Assembly (NCBI GenBank): GCA_963555705.1
Contig: OY743177.1
Span: 54,816,096 to 54,880,095, forward strand
Length of the DNA stretch: 64,000 bases
DNA from: Ligustrum vulgare
Lineage: Eukaryota > Streptophyta > Magnoliopsida > Lamiales > Oleaceae
Direction of reading: 5' to 3'
Each line of letters begins with the position of its first letter. The first letter of the stretch is position 1. The notes below the pieces were generated by a model, which was not told the DNA's origin, made no database searches, and saw only the letters and a list, made by a program, of their open reading frames with translations. The position numbers and the translations under genes were made by a program. Of the stretch, positions 10,590 through 22,285 are shown piece by piece.

Positions 10590-13500
10590 AAATCTCTGGA
10601 TATGTCAGTAAGTTCATCAATGTTAGCCCTAATTTATCTACATAGAGAAAATAACAGACAAATATGTGCGAGGAATAAATTTACCTGTGATGATTAGACA
10701 ACTTAAATAGCTAGAGATACCCATTCCTGGATGTGTTGGCAGGTTAATCAATGTTAGCCTTGAAGTATCTAAATTAAGAAGATAACAAATAAATAAGGGA
10801 GAAGAATATATTTACCATTGACTCCTCGACTATTTCAACAAATGCAGAGGCCAATAACTGGATGTTTTGACAGGTTCATCAACGTTAGCCTTGAATTATC
10901 TAAATTAAGAAAATAACATAAAAATACAGGAATAAAATATATTTACCATTGACGACTCAATTTTTTCAACAACTGAAGCGGCCAAAAACTGGATGTGTTG
11001 GCAGGTTCATCAACGTTAGCCTTCAATTATCTAAATTAAGAAAATGACATACAAATATGTGTGAGGAATAGATTTACCTGTGATGAGTCGAAAATTTGAA
11101 TAGCTAGAGATAACCGTTCCTGGATGTGTTGGCAGGTTCATCAACGTAAGCCTTGAATTATCTAAACTAAAAAAATAACGTATGATACGGGAGAAGAATA
11201 TATTCACCTTTGAAGGCTCGAAATTTTCAACAACTGAAGGGGCCAATTCCATTTCCTAGATCAGTTCGCAGGTTCATCAATGTTAGCCTTGAATTATCTA
11301 AATTAAGAAAATAACATACTAATATGGGAGAAGAATAGATTTACCTTTGACGACTCGAACATTTCAAAAACTAAAGCAGCGAATTCCTGAATGTGTTAAC
11401 AGGTTCATCAACGTTAGCTTTGAATTACCTAAATTAAGAAAATAACATACAAATATGTGCGAGGAATAGATTTACCTTAGATGATTTGACACTTTGAATA
11501 GCTAGAGATAACCATTCCTGGATGTGTTGGCAGGTTCATCAACGTTAGCATTGAATTATCTAAATTAAGAAAATAACATACAAATACAGAAGAAGAATAT
11601 ATTTACCTTTGATGACTCAAACTTTTCAACAACTGAAGCGGCCAATTCCTAGATGTGTTGGTAGGTTCATCAACATTAGCCTTGAATTATCTATATTAAG
11701 AAAATAACATACAAATATGTGCGAGGAATAGATTTACCTGTGATGATTTGACACTTTGAATAGCTAGAGATAACCATTGCTGGATATGTTGGCAGGCTCA
11801 TCATTGTTAGCCTTGAATTATCTAAATTAAGAAAATAACATACAAATACGGGAGAAGAATATATTTACCTTTGACGGCTCGAATTTTTCAACAACTAAAG
11901 AGGCCACTTCCTGGATGTGTTGGCAAGTTCATCAACGTTAACCTTGAATTATCTAAATTAAGAAAATAACAAACAAATACGGGAGAAGAATATATTTACC
12001 TTTGATGACTCGAACCTTTGAACACGTAAAGCGGCCATTTCCTGTATGTGTTGGCAGGTTCATCAACATTAGCCTTGAATTATCTAAATTAAGAAAATAA
12101 CATACAATTATGTGGGAGGGATAGATTTACCTGTGACTCCTCGAATTTTTCAACAACTAAACCAGCCAATTCCTGGATGAGTTGGCAGGTTCATCAACGT
12201 TAGCATTAAATTATCAAAATTATGAAAATAACATACAAATACGGGAATAAAATATATTTACCATTGACGACTCGATATTTTCAACAACTGAAGCGGCCAA
12301 AAACTGGATGTGTTAGCAAGTTCATCAACTTTAGCCATGAATTATCTAAATTAAGAAAATAACATTCAAATATGTGCGATGAATAGATTTACCTGTGATG
12401 ATTCAACACTTTGAATAGCTAGAGATAACCGTTCCTAGATGTGTTGGCAGGTTCATCAACGTTAGCCTAGAATTATCTAAATTAAGAAAATAAAATACAA
12501 ATATGAGAAAGAATAGATTTACCTTTGACGACTCGTACCTTTCAAAAACTAAAGCGGCGAATTCCTGAATGTGTTAACAGGTTCATCAACGTTAGCCTTG
12601 AATTATCTAAATTAAGAAAATAACATACAAATATGTGCGAGGAATAGATTTACCTGTGATGATTCGACACTTTGAGTAGCTAGAGATAACCATTGCTGGA
12701 TGTGTTGGCAGGTTCATCAACGTTAGCATTGAATTATTTAAATTAAGAAAATAACATACAAATACAGAAGAAGAATATATTTACCTTTGACGACTCAAAC
12801 TTTTTAACAACTGAAGCAGCCAATTCCTAGATGTGTTGGTAGGTTCATCAACATTAGCCTTTAATTATCTATATTAAGAAAATAACATACAAATATGTGC
12901 GAGGAATAGATTTACCTGTGATGATTCGACACTTTGAATAGCTAGAGATAACCATTGCTGGATATGTTGGCAGGCTTATCAATGTTAGCCTTGAATTATC
13001 TAAATTAAGAAAATAACATACAAATACGGGAAAAGAATATATTTACCTTTGACGGCTCGAATTTTTCAACAACTAAAGAGGCCACTTCCTGGATGTGTTG
13101 GCAAGTTCATCAACGTTAACCTTGAATTATCTAAATTAAGAAAATAACAAACAAATACGGGAGAAGAATATATTTACCTTTGATGACTCGAACCTTTGAA
13201 CACGTAAAGCGGCCATTTCCTGTATGTGTTGGCAGGTTCATCAACATTAGCCTTGAATTATCTAAATTAAGAAAATAACATACAATTATGTCGGAGGGAT
13301 AGATTTACCTGTGACTCCTTGAATTTTTCAACAACTAAAGCAGCCAATTCCTGGATGTGTTGGCAGGTTCATCAATGTTAGCATTAAATTATCAAAATTA
13401 TGAAAATAACATACAAATACGGGAATAAAATATATTTACCATTGACGACTCGATTTTTTCAACAACTGAAGCGGCCAAAAACTGGATGTGTTGGCAAGTT

Positions 13501-15110
13501 CATCAACGTTAGCCATGAATTATGTAAATTAAGAAAATAACATTCAAATATGTGCGACGAATAGATTTACCTGTGATGATTCAACACTTTGAATAGCTAG
13601 AGATAACCGTTCCTAGATGTGTTGGCAGGTTCATCAACGTTAGCCTTGAATTATCTAAATTAAGAAAATAACATACAAATATGAGAAAGAATAGATTTAC
13701 CTGTGATGACTTGAACCTTTCAACAACTAATGCGGCCAATTCCTGGATGTGTTTGTAGGTTCATCAACGTTAACTTTGGATTATCTAAATTAAGAAAACA
13801 ACACACAAATATATGCGAGGAATAGATTTACTTGTGATGATTCGACACTTTGAATAGCTAGATATAACCGTTCCTGGATGTGTTGGTAGGTTCATCAACG
13901 TTAGCCTTGAATTATCTAAATTAAGAAAATAACATACAAATACAGAAAAAGAATATATTTACCTTCGATGACCGGAACTTTTCAACAATTGAAGCGGTCA
14001 ATTCCTTGATGTGTTTTTCGTTTCATCAACGTTAGCCTTGAATTATCTAAATTAAGAAAATAACATACAAATACAGAAAAAGAATATATATACCTTTGAC
14101 AACTGGAACTTTTCAACAATTGAAGCGATCAATTCCTGGATGTGTTGGCAGGTTCATCAACGTTAACTTTGGATTATCTAAATTAAGAAAACAACATACA
14201 AATATATGCGAGGAATAGATTTACTTGTGATAATTCGACACTTTGAATAGCTAGAGATAACCATTCCTGGATGTGTTGACAGGTTCATCAACGTTAAACT
14301 TGAATTATCTAATTAAGAAAATAACGTATGATACAGGAGAAGAATATATTCACCTTTGAAAGGTCAAATTTTTCAACAACTGAAGAGGCCAATTCCTGGA
14401 TGTGTTGCCTTGTTCATCAACATTTGCCTTGAATTATTTAAATTAAGAAATAACATACAAATACAGAAGAAGAATATATTTACCTTTGACGACTTGAACC
14501 ATTCAATAAATGAAGCAGCCAATTCCTGGATGTGTTGGCAGGTTCATCAACGTTAGCCTTGAATTATCTAAATTAAGAAAATAATATACAACAACAGGAG
14601 AAGAATATATATACCTTTGATGACTCGAAACTTGCAACAACTAAAGCGGCCAATTGCTGGATGTGTTGGCAGGTTCATCAATGTTAGCCTTGATTTATTT
14701 AAATTAAGAAAATAACTTAAAAATATGGGAGAAGAATAGATTTACCAATGAAAGTTGGATACGTTCAACACCTAAAGAGGTCAATTGCTGAACGTGTTGG
14801 CAGGTTCATCAACGTTAGCCCTGATTTATCTAAATTAAGAAAGTATCATATAAATATGTGGGAGGAATAGATTTACCAGATGGCTCGACATTTTGAACAG
14901 CTGGAGAGGCACCTTGCTGGACGAGTGGGCAGGTTATCAATATTTTCCCTGATACATCTAAATTAAGAAACTAATATACAACTATAGAGTGAGAAATTAA
15001 TTTACCCTTAACCTATCGAGTTTCGTTTTTGGTCGACGAATTACACCCGAGTCATCTTGCCGTAACTGTAGGTAGGTTCATCAATGTCAGACACCATGCA
15101 TCTAAAAGTT
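10590..15110. repeat. 131-bp tandem array abutting the NLR 3' end
   Basis: About 35 head-to-tail copies are recognised by the recurring GGTTCATCAACGTTAGCC. Spacing is 125-138 bp, most often ~131. On the minus strand (the NLR sense) each unit reads TTTCTTAATTTAG, then a block with TTGATGAACCTGCC and ACACATCCAGGAA, then ...CAG or AAG followed by GTAAAT. Two variants intermix: one with GGCCGCTTCAGTTG, the other with GTTATCTCTAGC. The copies nearest the gene (14880-15110) are the most diverged, and the last one overlaps the NLR stop codon. A 1178-bp (nine-unit) higher-order repeat covers about 11330-13685: for example, GAATTCCTGAATGTG recurs at 11381 and 12559. Confidence 0.93.
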
Positions 15111-17823
15111 AAGAAAGAAACATGATCAAATATAGGATGAGGGATTGAATTACCCCAAATTTTAACGGATAAAGCCTTGCTTTTGTTGGATGGGAGATAA
15201 CTTGAAGGCCTTCATTTCCCTGGCTCTGTTGGTCATCAAGTATTACCTTTGTAGATTTCATGACAGAAGGACTAGAGTAATCTATCTCAATTATTTCAAG
15301 TGTCTCTATTTCTCCAATACTAGGTGGAATCTCTAGCAGTTTAGAGCACTTCCACAGGATTAGGTGCTCAAGCCTTGGAAAATGGGTTTTGTCTGCTCTC
15401 CATTCCTCCAAATCTGTCTCCCAAATTTGCAAGTATTTTAGTTTGAGAAATTCCCCATCAATTGGTACCCAAACTGGGCCTATGAAGGCAAACTCACGCA
15501 ATTTCAACACTTCAAGATTTGGTAACGAACCAAAAATTGTCATATCTTCCCAACCGATTCTACCACGTTCCAGAGTTATCTTTTTTAGCCTTGGGGCAGA
15601 AGTGATGCTCCGCAGGAAAGTTGAATTTGTGGGCGATTCAAATAGAATCTTAAGGGTTTCAAGTTTTTGGAGGTGGACATCGTAGACATGCCATATAATG
15701 GTATTATAATGAATTCCCAACTTCTTTACATTTGGCATTTTTTCAAGGACGTGTTTTGTCATTCCTAAATCTTGTACCTTCAGAAGTGTCTCTAGGTTTT
15801 CTAGAACGAAATGTTTGCCACTATCAGGGAATGGGATAGAAAACACAGGAGGCAGGGAAGCTCGAGAAATCTTGATATGCCTCAATTGTGGCATATTAAA
15901 AATTTCCTCTGGTAGTTCAATTGCAATTCCACATGGGTCTTCAACAATTAAAGTCTGCAGATTCCTAAGTAAGGTGATTGAAGGAGGAATTTTATTGAGA
16001 CAGGTGATAGCAATGTACCTTAAGTTAACCAGTTGAAGTATTTCATCCGGAAAATTTGTAAGCTCCAGTCCAACCATATCCAATACCCTAAGCAACAGAC
16101 AACCAAAATAATAATATGAATGCAATTGAGTTTCATCCCAACCAGTATATAAGAAAGAACGGACACGAGACATTGATTGCATAGTCATGTCCTCTTCACT
16201 TGGACTAGACGAGGCATCGTCATGAATACTCAGGCGGCGCATAAAAGTTGCCTCTCCCGGAACAAAGTTCAGATACTTGCTCTTGACACAAAAAAATTTC
16301 TCCTGGTGAGCTATCTTCATGCAGAGCTCTCTCCAAAGATCATGTATGCCGCAAGATTTAATTTTCCCAGTAGACCCTTTTCGACGAACCAAAATAAGAT
16401 TTCTACTTATGAGTTCCATTAGGCATTCCTCTGCAACCTCGTCCATTTGTTTAGGTTTTTTCGGTTTTAGAAACCCCTCTGCAACCCATAGTTTGATGAG
16501 TCTAGAAACGTGAATCTCATAGTTTTCCGGGAAAACTCCCATATAAAGAAAACAAGCTTGCAAATGTCGAGGCAAGTGCTTGAAACTTAAACTTAATATC
16601 TTTGAGCATTGGCCATCTTCTTCTGCTACAATTGATCTTAAATTTTCGCCAACGTACTCCCAATAATCTCGTGCTTTACTGACGTTTGAGAGGAGTCCAC
16701 CAATAACGACAATTGATAATGGAAGTCCCTGACAATTTTTTGCAATTGTCCTTCCAGCATCCTCCAACTCAGGAGGGCAAATTTCTTGTCCAAACACCTT
16801 TTCACGAAATAAATTCCAACTTTGTTCCTCAGTCAAAAAACGCACCTGGTGATGATTTTCAGATGAGCCGGCATGACCAGCCACTTCTGTTAGCCTGGTT
16901 GTCACTATGATTCGGCTTCCAATATTATCATCCGGAAATAACAATTTTATGTTATCCCAAGCATTAGTACTCCAAATATCATCAATTACAATTAGATATA
17001 TCCTCCCCTTTAGACTTTTATAAAGGCACCCTGCTAATTTCTCATCACTCTCTTTGCCCATCTCATCAGTAAGAACAACAAAGTGATCTAGAAGGTTTAG
17101 CAGAATTTCCCGCTTACGATATTGTGGAGACAGTGTTACCCAAGCACGAATATGAAAGTGATAAGCAACAAATGGATCATCAAAAACATTCCTTGCAAGA
17201 GTAGTTTTGCCCATGCCTCCCATCCCAACAATGGGAATGATTTTGAGTCCAGATGAATCATTACAGAGTCGATCCTTTACCTGCTTCAAATCTTCTTCAA
17301 ATCCCACTGTAGTACTCTGGGTGGGTCTTGATGGAAAAAAATGCTCCGACTGCCCGATCCCCTCTGTAATCTTCATCGCATCTTCCATGAGCGTATCAAT
17401 TTCTGTTATTTTTTTCTGCTAGTCCACAATCTTCACCACCTCTTCCATGATGGAATCAAATTCTTTTATTAGCTTCTGCAATTCTGAATGAGGGTCGCTG
17501 TCAGATATTGGGAGCACAGGAAGTAGGTGCTCTGAAGAACTCTCCTGTCCTCCATGACTTCCAGATTGTGAAAGGAAAGGATTGCACATGCGGGATTCAA
17601 TTGCATCTTCTGCTTGATAAGCCGCATCTCTGATTTTTGTTTCCATGGATAACACATGTTCGCTTCTATTTTGGGAATGTTCTTCAAGAAAATCTAGAAA
17701 AAAGCTAAGCTTTTTAAAAAGACAATCAATTTCTTGATGGTCATAAGGATTCAAATGTGGATTTGGATGTTGGAGGATCTGCTGTAGAGTGTGCATAAGA
17801 GTAACAACAGCAGCATGAGCCAT
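15109..17823 (-). pseudogene. R1/Rx-type CC-NB-ARC-LRR resistance gene with one in-frame stop
   Basis: This is an intracellular immune receptor of the late-blight R1-like class. I chose the ATG at 17823 (MAHAAVVTLMH); the codons upstream have no ATG. Residues 1-150 are the coiled-coil part, with the EDVID-like stretch AYQAEDAIES. The NB-ARC follows with P-loop GMGGMGKTT (residues ~200-208), kinase-2 LIVIDDIW, GSRIIVTTR, GLPLSIVVIGG, CFLYMGVFPENYEI and an MHD variant IHDLW. Degenerate leucine-rich repeats run to about residue 890. Codon 135 (17421-17419) is TAG. The frame is otherwise continuous from 17823 to TAA at 15111-15109, so a single base change splits the gene at the CC/NB-ARC border. 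A possible splice donor (GTAATT at 15153) lies close to the 3' end. It may be a recent pseudogene, a sequencing error or a truncated-CC allele. Confidence 0.93.
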
Positions 17824-18129
17824 CTCCAATCTCCCAGACTCTCACAAGGCCAAAAAAAAATAAAAATCGCTCAAGCAAAGAAATGAAAACTCAAAGCATC
17901 AAGGAAGCATTTATTCTGATCAATGGGGTCTTTTCTCTAAAAAAATGCGAGTCCCCTAGTGTGTGAACTCCTTGACCAGTAATAAAAGCAACCCACCTAC
18001 CTCTCATTTCCCTGGTAATTGCCAGTCCTATACTTGGAGAAGTAATAAGAGGTACTGATATTGATGGCGTGCCAATGAAAGCTTGATTTTGTAGTCCAAA
18101 CACGCCACTTTCTATTCTTTCTAGTCCAA

Positions 18130-18138
18130 TATTTATAG
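18130..18138 (-). promoter_or_regulatory. Likely TATA box of the NLR gene
   Basis: The minus strand reads CTATAAATA here, about 310 bp upstream of the NLR start. A transcript starting ~30 bp downstream would have a 5' leader of about 280 bases. The leader has a short upstream frame (18151-17891) without recognisable similarity. The assignment rests on the consensus only. Confidence 0.4.
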
Positions 18139-18178
18139 TCGGTTCACACATCGAGTTTTACGAAAGAAATGTATATTA

Positions 18179-18355
18179 GCCTCTGTTCGGAGGCTGAATA
18201 TGGTTTAAAAATCAGTTTTTTTATTTTTTTCGAGATAGATGTGTTGTTTAAAAGTGGAGAAAGAAAATATGTATAATTAGATATTGATTTAAGAAATTGT
18301 GTAGTTTAAAATTTGATTTATAAATAAAAAAAATCAAAAAATCCAAACACAGTTG
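18179..18355. mobile_element. Small MITE (family shared with 18991 and 46719)
   Basis: It begins GCCTCTGTTCGG and ends with an inverted, weaker match (AAACACAG near 18353). The inside shares TTTCGAGATAGATGTG and GTTGTTTAAAAGTGG with the copy at 46719 and, inverted, with 18991-19143. The flanks (TTA and TTG) do not give an exact duplication, so the edges are approximate. Confidence 0.55.
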
Positions 18356-18990
18356 AGCAACAAGTGTATATGGGCCCAGTTGAAGCCGAAACGATTGACT
18401 TCTCAATTTTTTTTAATAATTCTGTGGGCAATATAATGACTTAACTGCCATCTGAAGCATTTCTTTCACAATTATTGAGAAGGAAATTTAGGTAAAGTCT
18501 TTGAGAAAATGAAAAATGGGAGTTGAAATTCACAGTTGTGCGACCCGATTTTCTTTTCAAAAAAATCATTTTTTTTTTAAGCACTTCCAGACAGAGGCGT
18601 AATATCATTACAGAAAGATAAGTGAAATGGCGAAATGTTCAGCGTAATGCATATTCATTGTTTAGTCGAGACGTATTTAATACTCTTTAAGTTTCAAATT
18701 ATTTTTTTCATAAATTTATCCTTGGGAGCCAAGCATAAAGTAAAACTCGATAATCTTGCTTCGTCCATGTATCTAGCATGCAAACACAATTATCTCTATT
18801 CGTGAACAAAACTTTATTAATTTGGAGTATTTATAATTTTGATAGTAATATTTTTATTGAAAACTTAAAATTTATATGAAGTTCATATAAATTTTCAAGG
18901 TATTCCTTATTTTATTTAGACTATGTTCAGAAAACATTGTTTATAAACAAGTATGCTTTCTCAAGACAAGTCTCTCATACTTTCATCTAA

Positions 18991-19143
18991 GTCTTTGTTT
19001 GGTAAATGATTTATAAACTACACAATTTTCTAAATCACTTTTTAACCACACACGTTTTCTCTATTCATTTTTAAACGACACATCTTACCTCAAAATTATA
19101 AATAAATTAATTTATAAACCACTACAATTTATCAAACGGAGTC
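18991..19143. mobile_element. Tourist-like MITE, 153 bp
   Basis: The ends GTCTTTGTTTGGTAAAT and (inverted) GACTCCGTTTGATAAAT form the terminal repeats. TAA lies on both sides (18988-18990 and 19144-19146). The interior on the minus strand matches the 18179 copy. It is non-coding. Confidence 0.75.
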
Positions 19144-19146
19144 TAA

Positions 19147-19740
19147 AGAGTTGACCAAAAACATAGCCTTCACTTTTTTTGAACAAGGGAAAAACGGGTT
19201 GTATTGTTGTACCGTCCATCATAATAAGGGTCCCCCCCCTGCCCCAGGAGGGGGTGGTACAGCAAGGGTACAAGTAGAACATCCCTTGAAAAATTAAAAA
19301 TTGTCTTTAATTTACTTTCTTTACCATGACCTACATAAATTGTCCAGGAACGTTTTTGCGATATATCATTTTTTAATATTTATTGTGTAATGGAAATCAA
19401 TTATGATTGCTTGCAATTGTACTCACATTGCAAATTTGCAATTCACTCTTTTGACTTTCACATGGAATCTCACGGCGTATCAAGGCAATTTGGTAATCTA
19501 TCTTGTTTATAAACAAGATAATGTTATCCATACAGAGGATTTATTGATCTACAATATTAAGATATAAAAAATAAAAAATGCTTATTACATCTAGACTTGA
19601 CCTAGCCATCTATATACGCTCGTAGGGCATGAGAGTTAACCTCCCCATCTTTCCTCGTTTTACACCTTTTGGAACCTTGATTTTGGGATAGGTGTTGCAC
19701 ATCACTGCACTCAATATTGTTTTGAAGTCCATTAATTATA
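19147..19740. other. Intergenic stretch before the Tat element
   Basis: There is no supported gene. At 19205-19275 a C-run/G-run pair (CCCCCCC...AGGAGGGGG) together with TTGTACC and GGTACAGCAA can form a GC-rich hairpin in otherwise AT-rich DNA. The rest shows nothing recognisable. Confidence 0.4.
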
Positions 19741-19745
19741 GTAGT

Positions 19746-20354
19746 TGATCGGGCTAATTCCGGAGAGTGTCCATCCCGGGCTACTACAGTCCCGGCCACC
19801 CATCTTCCTTCCATAGGCCGGGATGTTTGCCTGTCCATGTGACCGTCCCGGCCCATGTATGCCCGACCTATCCATGTCCTGCATCCATTACTGGCAACAT
19901 GATCGGGCTTGACCGGCCACTTCGGGATTCCGGGTGTTTACCTTTATGGGCTTTATTGGTGGCCCAACTTCTTGGGCCCTCGAAATAAGGCATAACCTAT
20001 AAGGATTCATCCTAAAAAAGAGGAAGTATAATTCTTATTAGATTAGAACTCCTCCTAAAAGGTAAGTTTATAGCAAAAAGGACTCCTTCCTTAAATAAAG
20101 GAGATTATGGGCTTTTTCAGCCCTATAAATACAGCTCCTTTGATCACATAAATTCATTCATAATTCTTTACATATATTCCAGTTATATCTTTTTCTACTT
20201 CTCTCCAAAACACTAATTCTCACACCGGAGGGGCGACGTGGAGAATCCTCCTAGCCTTTTTTGCAGGTCATTCAAGGCGAGTTCAACAATCTCTTCCAGC
20301 AATCAAGTATCATCAGATCCTGCCACGTCAAGGTTAGGATTTTTGACAGCATCA
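19746..20354 (+). repeat. 5' LTR of the Tat element
   Basis: It starts TGATCGGGCTAATTCC and ends GACAGCATCA. It is the same length as the 3' LTR, and TG...CA and the flanking GTAGT support the edges. It carries a TATA box (TATAAATA, 20124-20131), which places transcription start near 20160 in the R region. Confidence 0.96.
20124..20131 (+). promoter_or_regulatory. TATA box of the Tat LTR
   Basis: TATAAATA sits ~230 bp before the LTR end. The 3' LTR has the same box in the form TATAAATA at 29902-29909, with one change just after it. Confidence 0.7.
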
Positions 20355-20356
20355 AT

Positions 20357-20373
20357 TGGCGCCGTCTGTGGGA
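20357..20373 (+). other. Primer binding site of the Tat element
   Basis: TGGCGCCGTCTGTGGGA follows the LTR by two bases. TGGCGCC-type sites are usual for Tat/Athila gypsy elements. Confidence 0.85.
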
Positions 20374-20389
20374 AGAGATACAATCAGCC

Positions 20390-22285
20390 ATGGTTAATAG
20401 ACGCCAAGCCCGTCCCTCCGCATCCACTGGTCAATCCATTCCGGCCAACACTTCAGCTGAGGATGATAATCCTCCACCTCTTGAATATGTTGGGGAAGAA
20501 CAAAACCCAGAGGCAACTCCAGACAATGAACCTGTTAGTCGGGAAGATTTCAACGAACTTCAGCAGCAGCTCCCCGAACTTCGTCAAGCTCTTCAACAAT
20601 AGAACAGTCATCAGGCGCAACCTGACCCGAACACTCCAGGCACAATTCCCAGGGAAGGTCTCCAGCCAGTTAACCCTATGGCTGAATACTCCCCGGGAAT
20701 CAGGGGTGCCCATCCCATGATAGAAGGATCTGCCAACTTGACACAGCAAGAGCTCTCTAGAATCATTCAGGAAGGAATTGTTGATGGAATACGACAGAAC
20801 ACCCAGGGTCGGACGTCGTTTGTAGGAAGAACCCCCTTTACTCCTGAAATAACGTCATTTCCCTTACCAGATCGATTCAAATATCCTCGGATAAAGGAAT
20901 ACGATGGAACAACAGATCCTAACAACCACTTGAATACTTACACTGATGTCATGGACATGCAGAATGCTCCCGATCAAATTCTGTGCAAGGCCTTCCCCCA
21001 AACATTGACAAATTCAGCTCGAGACTGGTTTTCTACGATACCTCCAGGATCCATCTCTTCCTTTGCAGATCTTACTGAGAAGTTCACTGCTTTCTTTGCT
21101 AGCAGCAAAAGAATCAAAAAGACCGCTGCATCTCTCATGCAGTTAAAGCAAGCTCAGAATGAGACGCTGCGTGAATTCATGACCCGGTATAATGCTGAAA
21201 GACTTCAGATTCCAGATCTCCATATATCATCAGCAATCTCAGCCCTTACCTTGGCCATTCGAGGCCCGGAATTCAGAATGTCCCTATCCAAGAGCCCACC
21301 ATCAAATGTAACAGAGCTTCTCCGAAGAGCAGAAAAGTACATAAACATGGAGGAGTCGCTTTTGTCAGTTCAGGCACAGGATCAAGGGCATGGAACAGTA
21401 GCACAATCCTCACAATCAACAAAGCAAGGGAATAAAAGGTCGAGACAGGAAGACGAGAAGAACTCGTCCCGAACTAACTCGAAGGGGAATGGCAATGGAC
21501 ATCAGAGTTTAACTCCGCTAAACGCACCCCGATCCCACATTCTCATGGAAATCAAAGGACGTGAAGACTTACGGTGGCCTAAGCCTATCAAAGGAAAGAT
21601 CGATGAGAAAAATCGACATAAGTATTGTGACTTTCACAAGAGCCCGGGCCATACCACGGATGAATGCAGAACTTTGAAACAGGAGATAGAGGCCCTCATA
21701 AAAAGGGGCTTCCTGGGGCACTACATAAAGAGAGACGATAAAGAACATGGGAAAGGGGAAGAGAGTTCCAGATCCGCTGGCACCATAAATTTCATCGTCG
21801 GAGGAATATCATCTGGAGGTGATTCGAATAATGCACGAAAGAATCATGCCCGTGCACTAAGTGATCGGGAAGAAAGGTCGAGATTTCATGACCAGGAAAT
21901 CTCGGACAGCATCAGCTTCAGCAATGCCGACATGGAAGGGATTTCTTATCCTCATGACGACGCTGTTGTTATCAACACAACAATCTCTAATTTTGATGTC
22001 AGGAGGGTCCTAGTTGACAATGGGAGTGCGGCCAACGTTCTATCCTTGGAAGCTTTCGATCAGATGCAACTTCCCAAAGATCGGCTTCGACAGGTCGTTA
22101 CTCCCCTAACTGGGTTTGGAGGAGGAATCGTGAAACCCGAAGGCCTAATAGACCTTCCCACTTCCCTAGGATCAGAAGAGAAACGTGTAACAAAGATGAC
22201 TCCGTTCCAAGTCGTCAAAACTCCTATGGCCTACAATGCTATCTTGGGAAGGCCATTCCTGAATAGCCTCAAAGCTATAGTCTAA
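20390..22285 (+). pseudogene. Tat gag and aspartic protease with one internal stop
   Basis: ATG at 20390 opens the gag frame (MVNRRQARPSAS). TAG at 20600-20602 (codon 71) interrupts it, directly after a run of Gln codons, so a CAG-to-TAG change is the simplest cause. The same frame then runs open to TAA at 22283-22285. The retrotransposon gag domain covers about 20870-21370. A CCHC-like knuckle (CDFHKSPGHTTDEC) is at about 21627-21668, and the retropepsin-like protease has VDNGSAANVL at about 22013. The products would be the particle shell and the processing protease. Confidence 0.92.

Noticed and set aside
17891..18151. 86-codon frame upstream of the NLR as a separate gene
   Set aside because: It lies in the probable 5' leader after the TATA box, is short and has no known similarity.
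19205..19275. GC-rich hairpin as a regulatory RNA or terminator
   Set aside because: It is only a C-run/G-run pair with a short stem; there is no neighbouring gene that it would serve.
20453..20749. Antisense and alternative frames over Tat gag and pol
   Set aside because: They are shadows of the coding frame; no start context, splice signals or similarity.
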